Positions 1 to 10,482 of a DNA stretch of 64,000 bases are shown here, piece after piece. The stretch lies in the NCBI GenBank assembly GCA_964017185.1, contig OZ024875.1:47261986-47325985 (forward strand). Reading direction: 5' to 3'. Each line of letters starts with the position of its first letter. Positions within the stretch are counted from its first letter, which is position 1. The stretch is from Rugalucina vietnamica (Eukaryota > Mollusca > Bivalvia > Lucinida > Lucinidae). Below the pieces are notes generated by a model. The model worked only from the letters and a program-made list of their open reading frames with translations. It was not told the DNA's origin and ran no database searches. The position numbers and the translations under genes were made by a program.

Positions 1-527
1 TTAAAGAGTTTTTGTTACGTTTTTTATACAGCCAGTGGAAATATGGGGAATTAATACGATTTCATTACAAGACATATTTCTATAAAACAACCATTGAAAG
101 GTCTCACTTTCCGTCAGAATACAGCCGCCACGTAGCAAAACCGATCATATGACAATGACAACATATTAGATATATCTGCCATCGTCACTATTGTCACATC
201 AGCGCGTATACTGCGGTCTTTGTTTTAAGACACGAACATGGCTAGCTCTACTACATGTTCACAAGTTGCACAGCGTATTCTCATGCAAATTGGGGCATTG
301 TTGGTTTTGAAGTGTAAGGCCCCGTTAGGCTTCAGTCTCGGTGACAATACAATGACATTATAATTTCCGTTTTGGAGAAACATATTTTTCTTGCCGCCTT
401 CAGTGTATGAACGACGACCTTCTTTGCCAAGGATACAAAGTCAGCAGGCCAATGCACGACAATGCATTATCTTGTAGTAATATTATAAACTTTGTAGAAA
501 TAAGGTATTCGCAAAAACACCTCAAAC
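1..527. other. No recognisable feature
   Basis: AT-rich sequence. I see no splice-flanked coding segment, no tRNA and no repeat shared with the rest of the window. Confidence 0.4.
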
Positions 528-840
528 CATCAGGAAAACACGTCCGTGCAATATATACCCCCTTAAAACCCACTTTTGTATAGAAAAACTGTGATATGCA
601 GGGTATAACTGTTTTTCTTATTTTTGCTCCAAAGCATAGATTGTGGGTACTCGTTAGAACCGCCTCGGCGAGGCGGTTCTAACGTGTATCCACAATCTAT
701 GTTTTGACCGAGGCGGTTCTAACGAGTACCCACAATCTATGTTTTGGAGCAAAATTAAGAAAAATATCAAAAATTTTCTACTGAAAATTTCTATTTTTTT
801 TAACAACTTTAATATATTGCATGAGCAAGTTTTCGTAATG
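528..840 (+). repeat. Family A fold-back element, copy 1
   Basis: Starts CATCAGGAAAACACGTCC and ends TTTTCGTAATG, an imperfect terminal inverted repeat of about 21 bp. The centre is a hairpin built on ACCGCCTCGGCGAGGCGGT flanked by inverted ATAGATTGTGGGTAC blocks. This copy carries an extra half-hairpin, so the GAGGCGGTTCTAACG block occurs twice. ORFs here are artefacts of the repeat. It is the first of 13 copies in the window and is non-coding. Confidence 0.85.
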
Positions 841-1534
841 ACGAATCGATATTTGGATATTTTGAATGCTTCTCGGCATACGATTATGAACATGCTATGA
901 TCACAATATTGATTTTGAGTAAACAGGGACGCGGCAACTGCGCAACTGATCAGCGCCTGCGCTTTCAGTATCCTTGAATCTTTTAATTCAAAATGTATCT
1001 GGACATCTTCTGTAAATGTATAGAACATTGGCGTCAATAAAGGCTTGGTACCGGTCGCAAGGCAGTTCACGTGTTCTCGGAATCAACATAATGACATTTC
1101 CGGTAATAAGTCTCCTGTGACAAAGGTTTGGTCTCTTTTATATCAAGTTTTATTTATTTTGAGTCTTAGACTAGGCAAACTATGGCGCGATACAAATAAA
1201 CGGATGCGAAATCATAGCTCATTTATTGACGATGTTAGTGTTATTAGAGACAAAATAAAAACACATCAAAAGAATAGTAAATTCTGAAAAATAAATTTGC
1301 CAAAATAAGTTAAAACCGCGTCAGTTTATTCTATATACAAGCTAGATTGTCAAAGTTTAGTAGATTAAATATAAACAAATCATTGTTTAAGGTGTGATTA
1401 CACATTCTAACTTGAATGCCTGTTGTTGTGCGAATACCCAAATTTTTGCAATCATTTTACTGTATCAATTGGGAAAGATTCGGTACGGTTACTATTAAGA
1501 CGTGATACAGTTCATTTTTTTAAATATTATACAA
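841..1534. other. No recognisable feature
   Basis: Low-complexity AT-rich stretch. Two overlapping ORFs (near 654-1070 and 1045-1287) have no recognisable domain or splice context, and I do not regard them as genes. Confidence 0.4.
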
Positions 1535-1668
1535 TTAATGACTTTTGAGGCATTGGATATGACGTGATATCGACCCGAGAATACCAATATTGACCGAGGC
1601 GAAGCCGGGTCAATATTGGTATTCTCGGGTCGATATCACATCATATCCAATGCCTCAAAAGTCATTAA
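1535..1668. repeat. Near-perfect 134-bp palindrome
   Basis: TTAATGACTTTTGAGGCATT at the left is the reverse complement of the right end (AATGCCTCAAAAGTCATTAA). The arms are about 63 nt each, with very few mismatches, around a short GAGGCGAAGCC centre. The transcript would form a long perfect-looking stem. It is probably a small fold-back transposon; no other copy was seen in the window. Confidence 0.85.
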
Positions 1669-2323
1669 CTGTTTTATTATATAATTTTTGACAAAATGTT
1701 TTATTGTATAATTTTTGACAAAATGTCAAGCAATGAAAAGAAACCAACTGCATGTTTTAACAGCATGATCTGTTGCACGGCGGTTGTTGTTTAATTTTCT
1801 CTCCGTGATTAAAGTTTTGTTTTGTGCGTCAGAAAGCGATGCAAATCGTTTTTGCTACTTGAATTTTCCACTCCTGATCCAGCGTCTGCCATGTTTGTTG
1901 TCTAGGTGCGTTTGACTGGTTCCCTGCGTTGGACACGCGATTATGAACAGCGCTATGCGAAAGCGGAACCAGAACGTCAGCTCTAAATTTAGTAACTAAT
2001 ATAGACCTGCCAGCACGCGCTAGCCAGTTAATATGACAATTTGAAGGCTTGCCACGTGGGCGCTTTGGGCCAATGAAAAGCGAGATTTTCAGTAGCTTAT
2101 ATAATAATGCTGCTTCAGTACCGCCGACAATGTATGAAAAAATGTTTATACAGTAAAATATTATGACATTCATACTTTAATTCGTTGTTCGAATGTGATT
2201 TCTTTAAATGAACTAGAAGAACGCATTTATTGAAATTTTATCATAAACATGTTAATATCCAGAACTCCAAACGCTTATGACAAGCTACAAAGATATTACA
2301 GCAATTAAGTAGGTTCGTATATA
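1669..2323. other. Non-coding; short tandem duplication at 1675-1728
   Basis: Contains two tandem copies of a roughly 27-bp AT-rich unit (ATAATTTTTGACAAAATGT). The 114-codon reverse-strand ORF at 1829-2173 has no recognisable domain and no supported splice context. Confidence 0.4.
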
Positions 2324-3145
2324 CGAGGGTCATTCAAGAAGTAATGGAATATTGACCATAATTTTTGTTTGAACACGTTATTAAAGTTCGATTTAGCTTT
2401 CTTGAAACATAAATTCAATTTGCCCTCTGCGAGACAGTTCAACACCTGGTCACATGCTCGACTTCCTGTTGCCTAGCAACAACAGAACACGGGGAAATGG
2501 CATTTGGCCACGACTATTAAAACCGTCGTTGCCATGGTGACAGGAAAACCAAATTTAACTCATTCACTTTATTTCATTACACCGAACTTAAAATAGTTGC
2601 ATTTAGTGTTCAAGATAATATAATATGATTGATATATCTTAAATGACACCCAATCAAAGTTGAAAAAAAGACTAAAATTTTTCGATCGAAGGATGAAAAA
2701 TGGGGGTAAAGGTACAATTTCTGCTACAATTTGACAACTAGCTTGGCTAATCGAGTATTTGTACACCTATTTGTTTCTGCCATTGACGCTTTGTAAACTA
2801 CTTGTTATAAAATGCAATTCTCAGATAACGTATTTCGTTGCCTAGCAACTAAAATCTATGGAAAATGCATATAACGAAATCACATAGATTCTGGTGTTGC
2901 TAAGCAACAGTTAAGACGCATTATGTTTATTTATTTGATTTTTGAAAAGTGGTTTTCCCGGCCACGACACATTCGCTGCCATTCTGTGGATGCTAAGCAA
3001 CATCCAGTGAATGGTCCGATTTAGTTGATGTTTATTTTCCTGATTTCAGATTAAATCAAACTTTCAGAAATTAAAACATTACCTCTGTCAGATAAAAATA
3101 CACAAGAATACGCTACATATTGCATTACTGTTTGAATGACCTACG
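2324..3145. mobile_element. Mariner-like MITE (CGAGGGTCATTCAAG termini)
   Basis: Bounded by inverted termini CGAGGGTCATTCAAGAAGTAATG and its partner ending at 3145, which match at 19 of 23 positions. The left flank is TA and the right is AA, consistent with a decayed TA target duplication of the Tc1/mariner type. The interior carries several TTGCCTAGCAAC-like palindromes, also seen in the CGAGGATGATCC elements at 44157 and 59395, so the three are probably related. No transposase ORF; non-autonomous. Confidence 0.75.
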
Positions 3146-3214
3146 AATATCATCTTAAGCAAATGTAAACTGCGCATACACTTCAACAAACAATTCATTG
3201 TAGTATATCTATTT

Positions 3215-3720
3215 GATCAGTGTTCAATGCCCAGTATTCACAGCTGATAAACACGTGGTATCAAACGGGTGACGCACAATGTAATTCTGCTCGAAGTTGA
3301 GATGAAAAATTCGAGTTTTCTCCTATACCATTTACTCTATTGACTGATAGATAGGCGCATAGATAGGCAATGCAGCAATTGAACATTTATTGAATGAAAG
3401 TAACATACTGAAAGTAACATGAGAAATCCAGGTTATTTCGTTTTCGCAAACTGCCACTTCCGCCCCATGAACACATTGTGCTTCCAACACAATAACATTG
3501 AAATGATTGCGAAAACGAAATACCCGGGATTTCTTATGTTACTTTCATCCAATAAATGTTCAATTTCTTCATGGACTGCACCCATTTATTTTTCAGTAGA
3601 GAACATGCTATAGGAGAAAACTCGAATATCTAACCTCAAGTTTTGTCTCAATTGCAGTGTGTGTCAACGATCAGTTATCAGTTTGTATGTAAACAATACC
3701 ACGTAATTGTCAGATGTGGC
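3215..3720. repeat. Roughly 500-bp fold-back (long hairpin)
   Basis: The two halves are reverse complements around about 3480. For example GTAACATGAGAAATCC at 3415 pairs with the inverse near 3545, the block GAGTTTTCTCCTATA near 3313 pairs with the inverse near 3620, and the CACGTGGTAT block near 3252 pairs near 3700. Arms are about 230 nt with indels. The ORFs at 3419-3613 and 3707-3919 lie in or over the hairpin and are not genes. Confidence 0.75.
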
Positions 3721-3761
3721 ATTGTATACTGTACAGCTTGAGAGAAATTATATAATGGTTT

Positions 3762-3821
3762 GTTACGTTACGTTACGTTACGTTACGTTACGTTACGTTA
3801 TGTTATGTTATGTTATGTTAT
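3762..3821. repeat. (GTTAC)n/(GTTAT)n microsatellite
   Basis: About 12 tandem pentamers that change from GTTAC to GTTAT part way along. Confidence 0.95.
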
Positions 3822-4093
3822 CGAGTCCCACAGAAACGTTTCCTTCAAAAAACTTTTTTAGACAAAGGAAGCATTTTTTTTTTTTCACAACCAAGAAAAT
3901 GATTATCTGGTCAATTTAAGATCATATGACCAATCTGGCTGCCGTATCCATCATTCTATAATTTAACCAAAGTCAATGTTATGTATTTGCATGATTGGAT
4001 TTATCTGTTGCTTTCCGTGACTCCTCTTTGGTTGTATTGAATGACAACATGTCATCTGTGCTGTCGCATTCAAAATGACACCAATTACTGTGG

Positions 4094-4350
4094 CATTACG
4101 AAAGCACGCCTATGCAATATATAGATTTTTTTGTGGTGTAAAAAATGTAAATTTTCAGTGGAAAAATTTTGATATTTTTCTTAATTTTGCTCAAAACATA
4201 CGTTGTGGGTACACGTTAGAACGAGTACCCACAATGTTTGTTTTGGAGCAAAAATAAGAAAAATAGGTATACCCCTGCAAACCCCATTTTTTTTCTATAT
4301 AAAAGTGGGGTTTAAGGGGGTATGCATTTCACGGACATGTTTTCCTGATG
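4094..4350 (-). repeat. Family A fold-back element, copy 2
   Basis: Starts CATTACGAAAGCACG and ends CATGTTTTCCTGATG, inverted relative to copy 1. The central GC-rich hairpin is shortened. Confidence 0.85.
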
Positions 4351-4997
4351 GCCTCTGGGGTTCTTTGTCTAATAAAATTTATCAAATAATTGTATAAAGT
4401 GTCTAAGAAAGGAAGAATTACTTAGATGTTGACGAGCTACAATGTTTTTTACCATTGTGGCATTCAAAATTTTAAACAGGTCACACATAGTGTCAATAGA
4501 AAGATCTAGAGTATGTACAGAACACATACAAATTAAGGCATGTTTACAAATGACATTGTTATGCTATAATAGCATTACCGCAGTTTCAACAGGAAAACGA
4601 GACTGATTTACGAATTTCTGGATCCTGAGAGCAATTGAAATTAATCTTCGACAGAGACGTTTGTGCCTTTTGTGTGTTTGTACATTATATTCATATATGA
4701 GGGTCTCAATGGGGTTTACTGATATATATATAATGATTAGCGATTTTCGATCGAAAAAATTTACCTATAAGCGACGTGACACATTTTAACGGTTAGCGAT
4801 TTCGATGAAACTGAAGTAGAACGGGTGCATCCCTTCTAAAATTTACAGTCAGCTTTCTTGTTAGCTGATTGCAATTGTGTCCCTGCTTCTAGACGGCGCC
4901 GATTTTAAACGCAGCAAGTATTAAATTTTTCCGTAAGCTGGTTACTGTTTATGTAAATTGTAGTATCATTTCTGTTGTCGTTTCCTTTGCATTATTA
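4351..4997. other. Non-coding; fragment of an interspersed repeat at about 4690-4830
   Basis: The GGGTCTCAATGGGG block at 4699 and the TTAGCGATTTTCGAT-type text after it reappear inverted near 17070-17200, and a related piece lies at 15850-15957. These are remnants of a repeat whose ends I cannot define. Confidence 0.5.
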
Positions 4998-5206
4998 TCG
5001 TTTGTTTGTTTGTATTGAGGCTTAACGTCATAGTCAACAATTTTTCAGTCATGTCGGGACGGAGCCAACTTTTCATGGGTTTAACCAGTACTGTAGGAAG
5101 TGAATGTGGCTTGCTCAGGGACACAACGCGGTGACGCTTGTGGGGATCGAACCCAGGACCTCTCGATTCGGAGTCGGACGCTCTACCACTACGCCACCGC
5201 GCTGCC
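4998..5206 (-). mobile_element. tRNA-derived SINE
   Basis: Read on the minus strand, the head has Pol III promoter boxes: A box TGGCGTAGTGG and B box GGTTCGATCCC, spaced as in a tRNA. It is followed by a GTGTCCCTGAGCAAG core and a tail ending CCTCAATACAAACAAACAAA. The tRNA-like part (about 5129-5206) cannot form a good acceptor stem. The same core and tail recur around 18.6-19.6 kb, so this is an interspersed family and not a tRNA gene. Confidence 0.85.
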
Positions 5207-5582
5207 TTTTACATTATTAAGTCCAATACAAGTGAATACCAATGTAGGCGGGCCTACATTTAAACATGGAAATAAGTTAGGGAACGGTGCCGTGTATTAC
5301 AAATGGGGTCATTTTTCCCGACAAACAATTCATTTTCGCGCAAAAAAGTATATTAACTGCGCTCAGTTTATGTGCTACATTTGCGCGCATGTTGTTGCAC
5401 CTCTCCCTTGGTCTGCTGCTGCTGGTATTTTATATTATCATCTTTAGGAAGCATCTCGCTAATTGGATTTATCTGCACTTTGTCTTTTATTTGGTCTTTC
5501 ACATGGTTCTACTAGTCCGTAGTCTGATTTAATTTATGCTTGCATGGTCAGGTCAGTTTAACTGCTACTGTAACATGTAACC
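5207..5582. other. No recognisable feature
   Basis: The overlapping ORFs here extend out of the SINE and show no domain. Confidence 0.35.
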
Positions 5583-6416
5583 AGTACTACCTGTTGTCAT
5601 GCGGTGCAGATGGGGCTCGTTAGCCTTGGAAGGCAACTCATCTAGGAGTTAAGCTAGTTCTCTACACAAAAATCTAGCTGGGCAGGGGGAACTCATTAGT
5701 CTTGGTTGACAGTCCTCCTAGGAGTTTACAGGTCTCTAAACAAAACCTAAGGAAGGGTAGATGGAGCTCTTCAGCTGTGGCCAGCAATTCATCTAGGAGA
5801 AGGAAACTCCAAAATCAAACCTGTGTGTCTGGATATGCCTAGTCCAGATATGCAAAGACTGTTTCGGTAGATGGAGCGGAAGAAATCACCTGATTCAACG
5901 GTTCAAACATGTTGTGGAACATGCAGAGCGTGACAAGGCACTAAAGATGTTACGGTCATCCACTGCATCCAAACCCAACTCCAGACGTCTTGACCTGTGT
6001 CTTGCCTCTGGGCGCAGCTGGACGAGGACTAGAGAGTGAGGTTGACGTTGCGCACCTCTTCCTCACTATAATCCAATTTCATAGCGCATGTCATCTTATT
6101 TCTCAACACACAAGCACTTGCATACACAACAATTTCATCACACTTGCACCCACATACCTACAAGTCCTGTGGCGATGGGCGAGTGTCGAAGCAGCAGGTG
6201 TAGGACACACTGGGAGCTGTAGTTGCACACCTGCACACAGGCGGCTCAGTTCTAATGGTCGCTTTCTGTGAGGAGAAGCAGTAAGCAGAATTCGGCAGTC
6301 GGCTGAGCGACTGAGCAGACCTATTTAGGACCGCACTGCTCACCCCCGTAGCATGGGGAAGGGGCTAGAAAAGGTGCCCTAAACAATTGCCTGCTTCAAA
6401 CCCCCTGGCTGGTTAA
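5583..6416 (+). mobile_element. Probable 5' region of the non-LTR retrotransposon
   Basis: GC-richer than its surroundings and collinear with the endonuclease ORF that follows. It contains CATCTAGGAG-type repeats (5638, 5695, 5792) and no long ORF. The left boundary is inferred from composition and is uncertain. Confidence 0.55.
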
Positions 6417-7325
6417 CCGCGATCAGCGGGGATCCCCTTAAGCGGTCGAAATACAAAGAAAAAAGCTAGAGTAATTCCCTTACGGATTGGCGCATGGAAT
6501 GTGCGTACTTTAATGGACAATGCTGGGTCAGATAGACCACAGCGTAGAACGGCCCTTGTGGGCAGAGAACTTGGGAGGTATGATATACAGATAGCTGCAT
6601 TGAGTGAGACTCGGTTCGCAGATGTTGGGGAGATCAAAGAAGTTGGTGCTGGATACACCTTCTGGAGTGGACGCAAAAGTGAAGAGAGGCGTGAAGCAGG
6701 AGTTGGCTTTGCCATCGAAACAGAACTTGTTGGTAAGCTGTCAGGATTGCCAAAAGGCATTAATGACCGTCTAATGACATTGAGACTTCCTCTGTCAGGC
6801 AATAAACATGCAACTATTGTCAGTGCTTATGCACCCACAATGACCAATCCAGATGAGGTCAAGGACAAGTTCTATGATGACCTAGACTATGTTATTTCTG
6901 CAACACCCCGCACAGACAAGCTTATCCTTCTTGGCGACTTTAATGCCAGAGTGGGTACAGACCACCAGACATGGGAAGGAGTTATAGGTCCAGAAGGGGT
7001 TGGAAAGTGCAACAGCAATGGTCTCTTGGTTCTCAGGAAGTGTGCTGAACATGACCTTCTAATCACCAACACAGTCTTCCGTCTACCTAATAGGAACAAA
7101 ACATCCTGGATGCATCCCCGTTCCAAACACTGGCATCTCATAGACTATGTCATAGTGCGGAGAACAGACAGGCAGGATGTTAAAGTGACAAAGACTATGT
7201 GTGGTGCATACTGCTGGACAGATCATAGACTGGTTGTCAGCAAACTCAACCTAAGAATACAGCCTGCGAGGCGACCTCAAGGCAAGAAAGCTCCTAAGAG
7301 ACTGGATGTCTCAAAGCTGAATAAG
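6417..7325 (+). pseudogene. Non-LTR retrotransposon, endonuclease part (truncated by insertion)
   Basis: The frame is open from the stop at 6414. Homology begins at about 6480 with an RIGAWNVRTL motif. The sequence is an AP-like endonuclease (exonuclease-endonuclease-phosphatase fold), which nicks target DNA to prime reverse transcription. Visible motifs in order are ALSETRF (metal-binding Glu), GVGFAI, VSAYAPT, LLGDFNARVG, LIDYVIV and CWTDHRLV (catalytic Asp-His). No ATG is suitably placed upstream; the first in-frame ATG would cut into the domain, so the start is unknown. The frame is broken after KLNK at 7325 by a 6-kb transposon, and the rest of the protein resumes at 13324. The endonuclease and reverse transcriptase resemble proteins often annotated as craniofacial-development-protein-2-like, that is, RTE/BovB-type LINE remnants; the clade is from memory. 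Confidence 0.9.
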
Positions 7326-7700
7326 AGTCAATATATTTTTTCGTAACCAAATCCTGTCCGGGTACGTTTTTTCTGAAAACCGTTTACTTCTGGTAAATGT
7401 TTTATGCTTGGAATGTGGTGTGAATCGAGGTGAGTATGGGTCATCCAAAACAAAGTCGTTAAAGTGCTAGCAAATATAAAAAATTGTTACTCAAAGTGTC
7501 TAAAATGGCATATTTTCGCTGTCTGCAAAATGATTTTTTTATATCTGTCTCCGATTCAACGATTTTTTTTGCTAAGGTGGTTGTTCTAAATACTACTCCA
7601 TCTTTATTCAATCATTCATGCACGACATAATACATTTTGATAGCAAGTATCCATGGTTTTAATACTAGATTTACGTGTTCAAACTTTGTACCTAGCATTT

Positions 7701-8126
7701 TGTCCCTGATGTAACAATTTATCTAAAAATACCAAGTACAAGGTGACTCCCCTTGGTAAAGGTGGAACATCTATCTGCATTTTGAAGAGCTACATTGAAA
7801 TTAAATATGGCTGACTGCCATGATGACACATCTATAGAGTAGATCTGAAAAAATAATAATTACAATTTTCAGGTGAGTGAGTATATTTGTAAGAGTTCCC
7901 TGATGTAACAGCATCTACTGGTTATTTGTTTCAAGCGACAATATATAGGTACTATTCATAAAACGTGTTTAGTGGTTGTGTAAACATTTCACCATAACAA
8001 TGAACACACAAGTATATTGGGAGCAATTTACAGGTGATTTATCTAAAATATGTCCCTGATGTAACGGTCCCTGATGTAACGGTGAAAAGTGTTACATCAG
8101 GGACAGAAATCGTTACATCAGGGACA
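7701..8126. repeat. Array of TGTCCCTGATGTAAC motifs
   Basis: Six copies of a 13-15-bp word: direct at 7701, 7896, 8051 and 8066, inverted at 8091 and 8112. The last four form a compact direct-direct-inverted-inverted block that could fold. They resemble clustered protein-binding sites inside the 6-kb element. Confidence 0.85.
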
Positions 8127-8964
8127 ATATTTCGAGGAAAGGATATTTATTTCTTATATGCTTTGATTTTATGAGTTTCATTGTATAACACAGAGCAACA
8201 CATCAATTCCAATACAGCCAGAGAGTCTGCAGACTTTATAAAGGGTCACTGATGAGGATTCAGTACCCAAAATTGCGCAATACGGCCAATACTACCTGCA
8301 TTTGAACGTTTTTGTTACTTCCAAATATCAAACTTTTATAGTTTATACAATTTCAACAAATACATGTCAAATATGTCTGTTTATCAAACACACGTTACAT
8401 CAAGTAATATATAGGGTAATTTGGGGGAATATGGACCGCTTAAGCACAAAACGAATCAGTTCAAACACAGGCTTTTAACGTTATTATTGTATATCGTGTC
8501 TATTTTTAGGCAGGCATCTGTAAACCATTTTAATATAAATTTTACATCATTTTGTATGCTAGTTTTTAGTTGCGTATTACGATAAACACACCCACTGGGT
8601 GGTCCAAATTACCCCAAACATTTGAGGTAATATGGACCACTCTACTGGGGTAATACGGACCACAACTTTAAAATGCTGACGATGTCAACATATAAATTCG
8701 GAAAACAAAATGTAAACTTCTATTTAAAAGTCTATTTAGCATAAAATAAACATAGATGTTCACGAAACAAATTCACTGGAAAAATATTTCGCATCAAAAA
8801 TCAAAACACCTCGACAAACTTACAAAACGGACATTCGCAAATGTTATGTCCCATCGCACCACTCATTCATTCGAGATTATCAATGATGCGTAGCTTCTAT
8901 AAATAGCACAGCTATTCGATACAATGTATCATAGATGTACAATCTCTGACATACTGCGTCAGGG

Positions 8965-9051
8965 AGTCGACTCTTTGGCTCAGTGGTTAGAGCATTGGAT
9001 TTCTACCCCGGCGGTCCGGGTTCGAATCCCATCTGGGACGTGGGATTTTTT
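8965..9051 (+). ncRNA. tRNA-like Pol III unit, copy 1
   Basis: A box TGGCTCAGTGG at 8976-8986, B box GGTTCGAATCC at 9019-9029 and a T6 run at 9045 that would terminate Pol III. A TATAAATAG lies about 65 bp upstream. The acceptor stem does not pair beyond three bases and the T-stem is incomplete, so it is not a functional tRNA. It is either a tRNA-derived SINE head or a tRNA-like small-RNA gene. Confidence 0.6.
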
Positions 9052-9311
9052 CAAGCTATGCATCACTTCTTAATTACGAATTTTCATATTCGTAAGATGG
9101 GGGCCTCCGGGATGGACCATTTGAGTCATTTAGTCATTATAATGACATTCTCGTAATCATAAATGATTACTTTCTCGAAATGGGGGTGTGTTATGTCCCA
9201 TCGCACCACTCATTCATTCGAGATTATCAATGATGCGTAGCTTCTATAAATAGCACAGCTATTCGATACAATGTATCATAGATGTACAATCTCTGACATA
9301 CTGCGTCAGGG

Positions 9312-9398
9312 AGTCGACTCTTTGGCTCAGTGGTTAGAGCATTGGATTTCTACCCCGGCGGTCCGGGTTCGAATCCCATCTGGGACGTGGGATTTTTT
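9312..9398 (+). ncRNA. tRNA-like Pol III unit, copy 2
   Basis: Identical boxes at 9323-9333 and 9366-9376, with the same T-run. It is the downstream member of the tandem duplication. Confidence 0.6.
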
Positions 9399-10482
9399 CA
9401 AGCTATGCATCACTTCTTAGTTATGAATTTTCATATTCGTAAGACAAAAATGTCACAGATTTCAAAATATGTACACTTTGCTTATAAACTTCACTTGTAA
9501 AACAATCTATTTTCAAAGATAGCTTAAAACATATCACGCAAGTGCAAAAGTGAAAATTCTAAAGACATGTGGTATCAAATGTTCAGAGTATCACTTTCAG
9601 AAAGAGTTTGAGACAAAATTCTTAGATGGTCCATATTACCCCAAAAGGAAAATTTACATTGGGAAATTGATGGTCCAATTATTACCCCAGACCGTAACGA
9701 CGGTTATGTCAATGGAGAAATTTTCCAAAACTGAAAAATAGCTCATGCAAATGACCATTTGCATCATCTTCTAAAAATGGTGTATTAGGTTAATTTTACG
9801 TGAAACTTGGTTCTATATAAATATCATTAATCTTTTTATTGGTTCTTAAGTGTAATTTAAAACATTTTAAGGGCACGATTTTCACAGGCTGTTTAATTGG
9901 GGTTCATTAATTTAACCTGTCCGAAAACACCAGCTTGGGTATGAATGTAAAAATGATTTCGATAATTTAGGTTGGATAGCCAGGGAATAACAAAATGTTA
10001 TTACTTTTTGTCAAACATGAGTCTTGAGTAAAATATTTGAAGAAAACACAGGGTGGCCCACATTCCCCAATTGTCCATATTACCCCAAATTACCCTGTTA
10101 TTACATGAAGGAAATAATTGAACATTCATCGAAAAGCTGATTTTTCTAGTAAAAAACAAGAGAACAAAGTATACGTTAAGCCAGTAAAAAAGAAACTTTC
10201 AGCATAATAACCTGTACATTTATGCCTTTGTCTTTTCGGTTCAAACTGTCTTCAAATTTCAACATTGTCTTTGTATCCAACAAAGCGCACTTCCTTTGTC
10301 CAAAATATGGAATGATTCAGTTTTATTTGGGTTTCGGAAGATTCTCAAAACCAGCGGTATTTTTTCGCATTTGAACATTTGAAAATTAATTTAGCTCATT
10401 TAAAAAAAAAAATGGAGCATGGATGTGTGCATACAAAATTCATTACCACTGAACTTGGTCACATTTTAAAGCTTAGACATTG

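Larger units (their letters stand above)
8842..9445 (+). repeat. 347-bp tandem duplication of a tRNA-like unit
   Basis: The segment 8842-9098 is repeated almost identically at 9189-9445 (offset 347 bp), separated by 90 bp that include an imperfect palindrome of TCATTATAATGA type. The near-identity indicates a recent duplication compared with the surrounding decayed repeats. Confidence 0.9.
8421..10094. repeat. Array of GGTCCATATTACCCC motifs
   Basis: About eight copies in both orientations: near 8421, 8601, 8622, 8647, 9628, 9672, 10054 and 10070. The word is GGTCCATATTACCCCAAA or its complement, with small variations. The array brackets the duplicated tRNA-like unit. Confidence 0.8.

Noticed and set aside
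5129-5206. A tRNA gene on the minus strand
   Set aside because: The head is fused to a core and tail that recur at 18.6-19.6 kb, so it is a SINE.
8965-9387. Two genuine tRNA genes
   Set aside because: Promoter boxes are good but the acceptor and T stems do not pair, so they are tRNA-like only.
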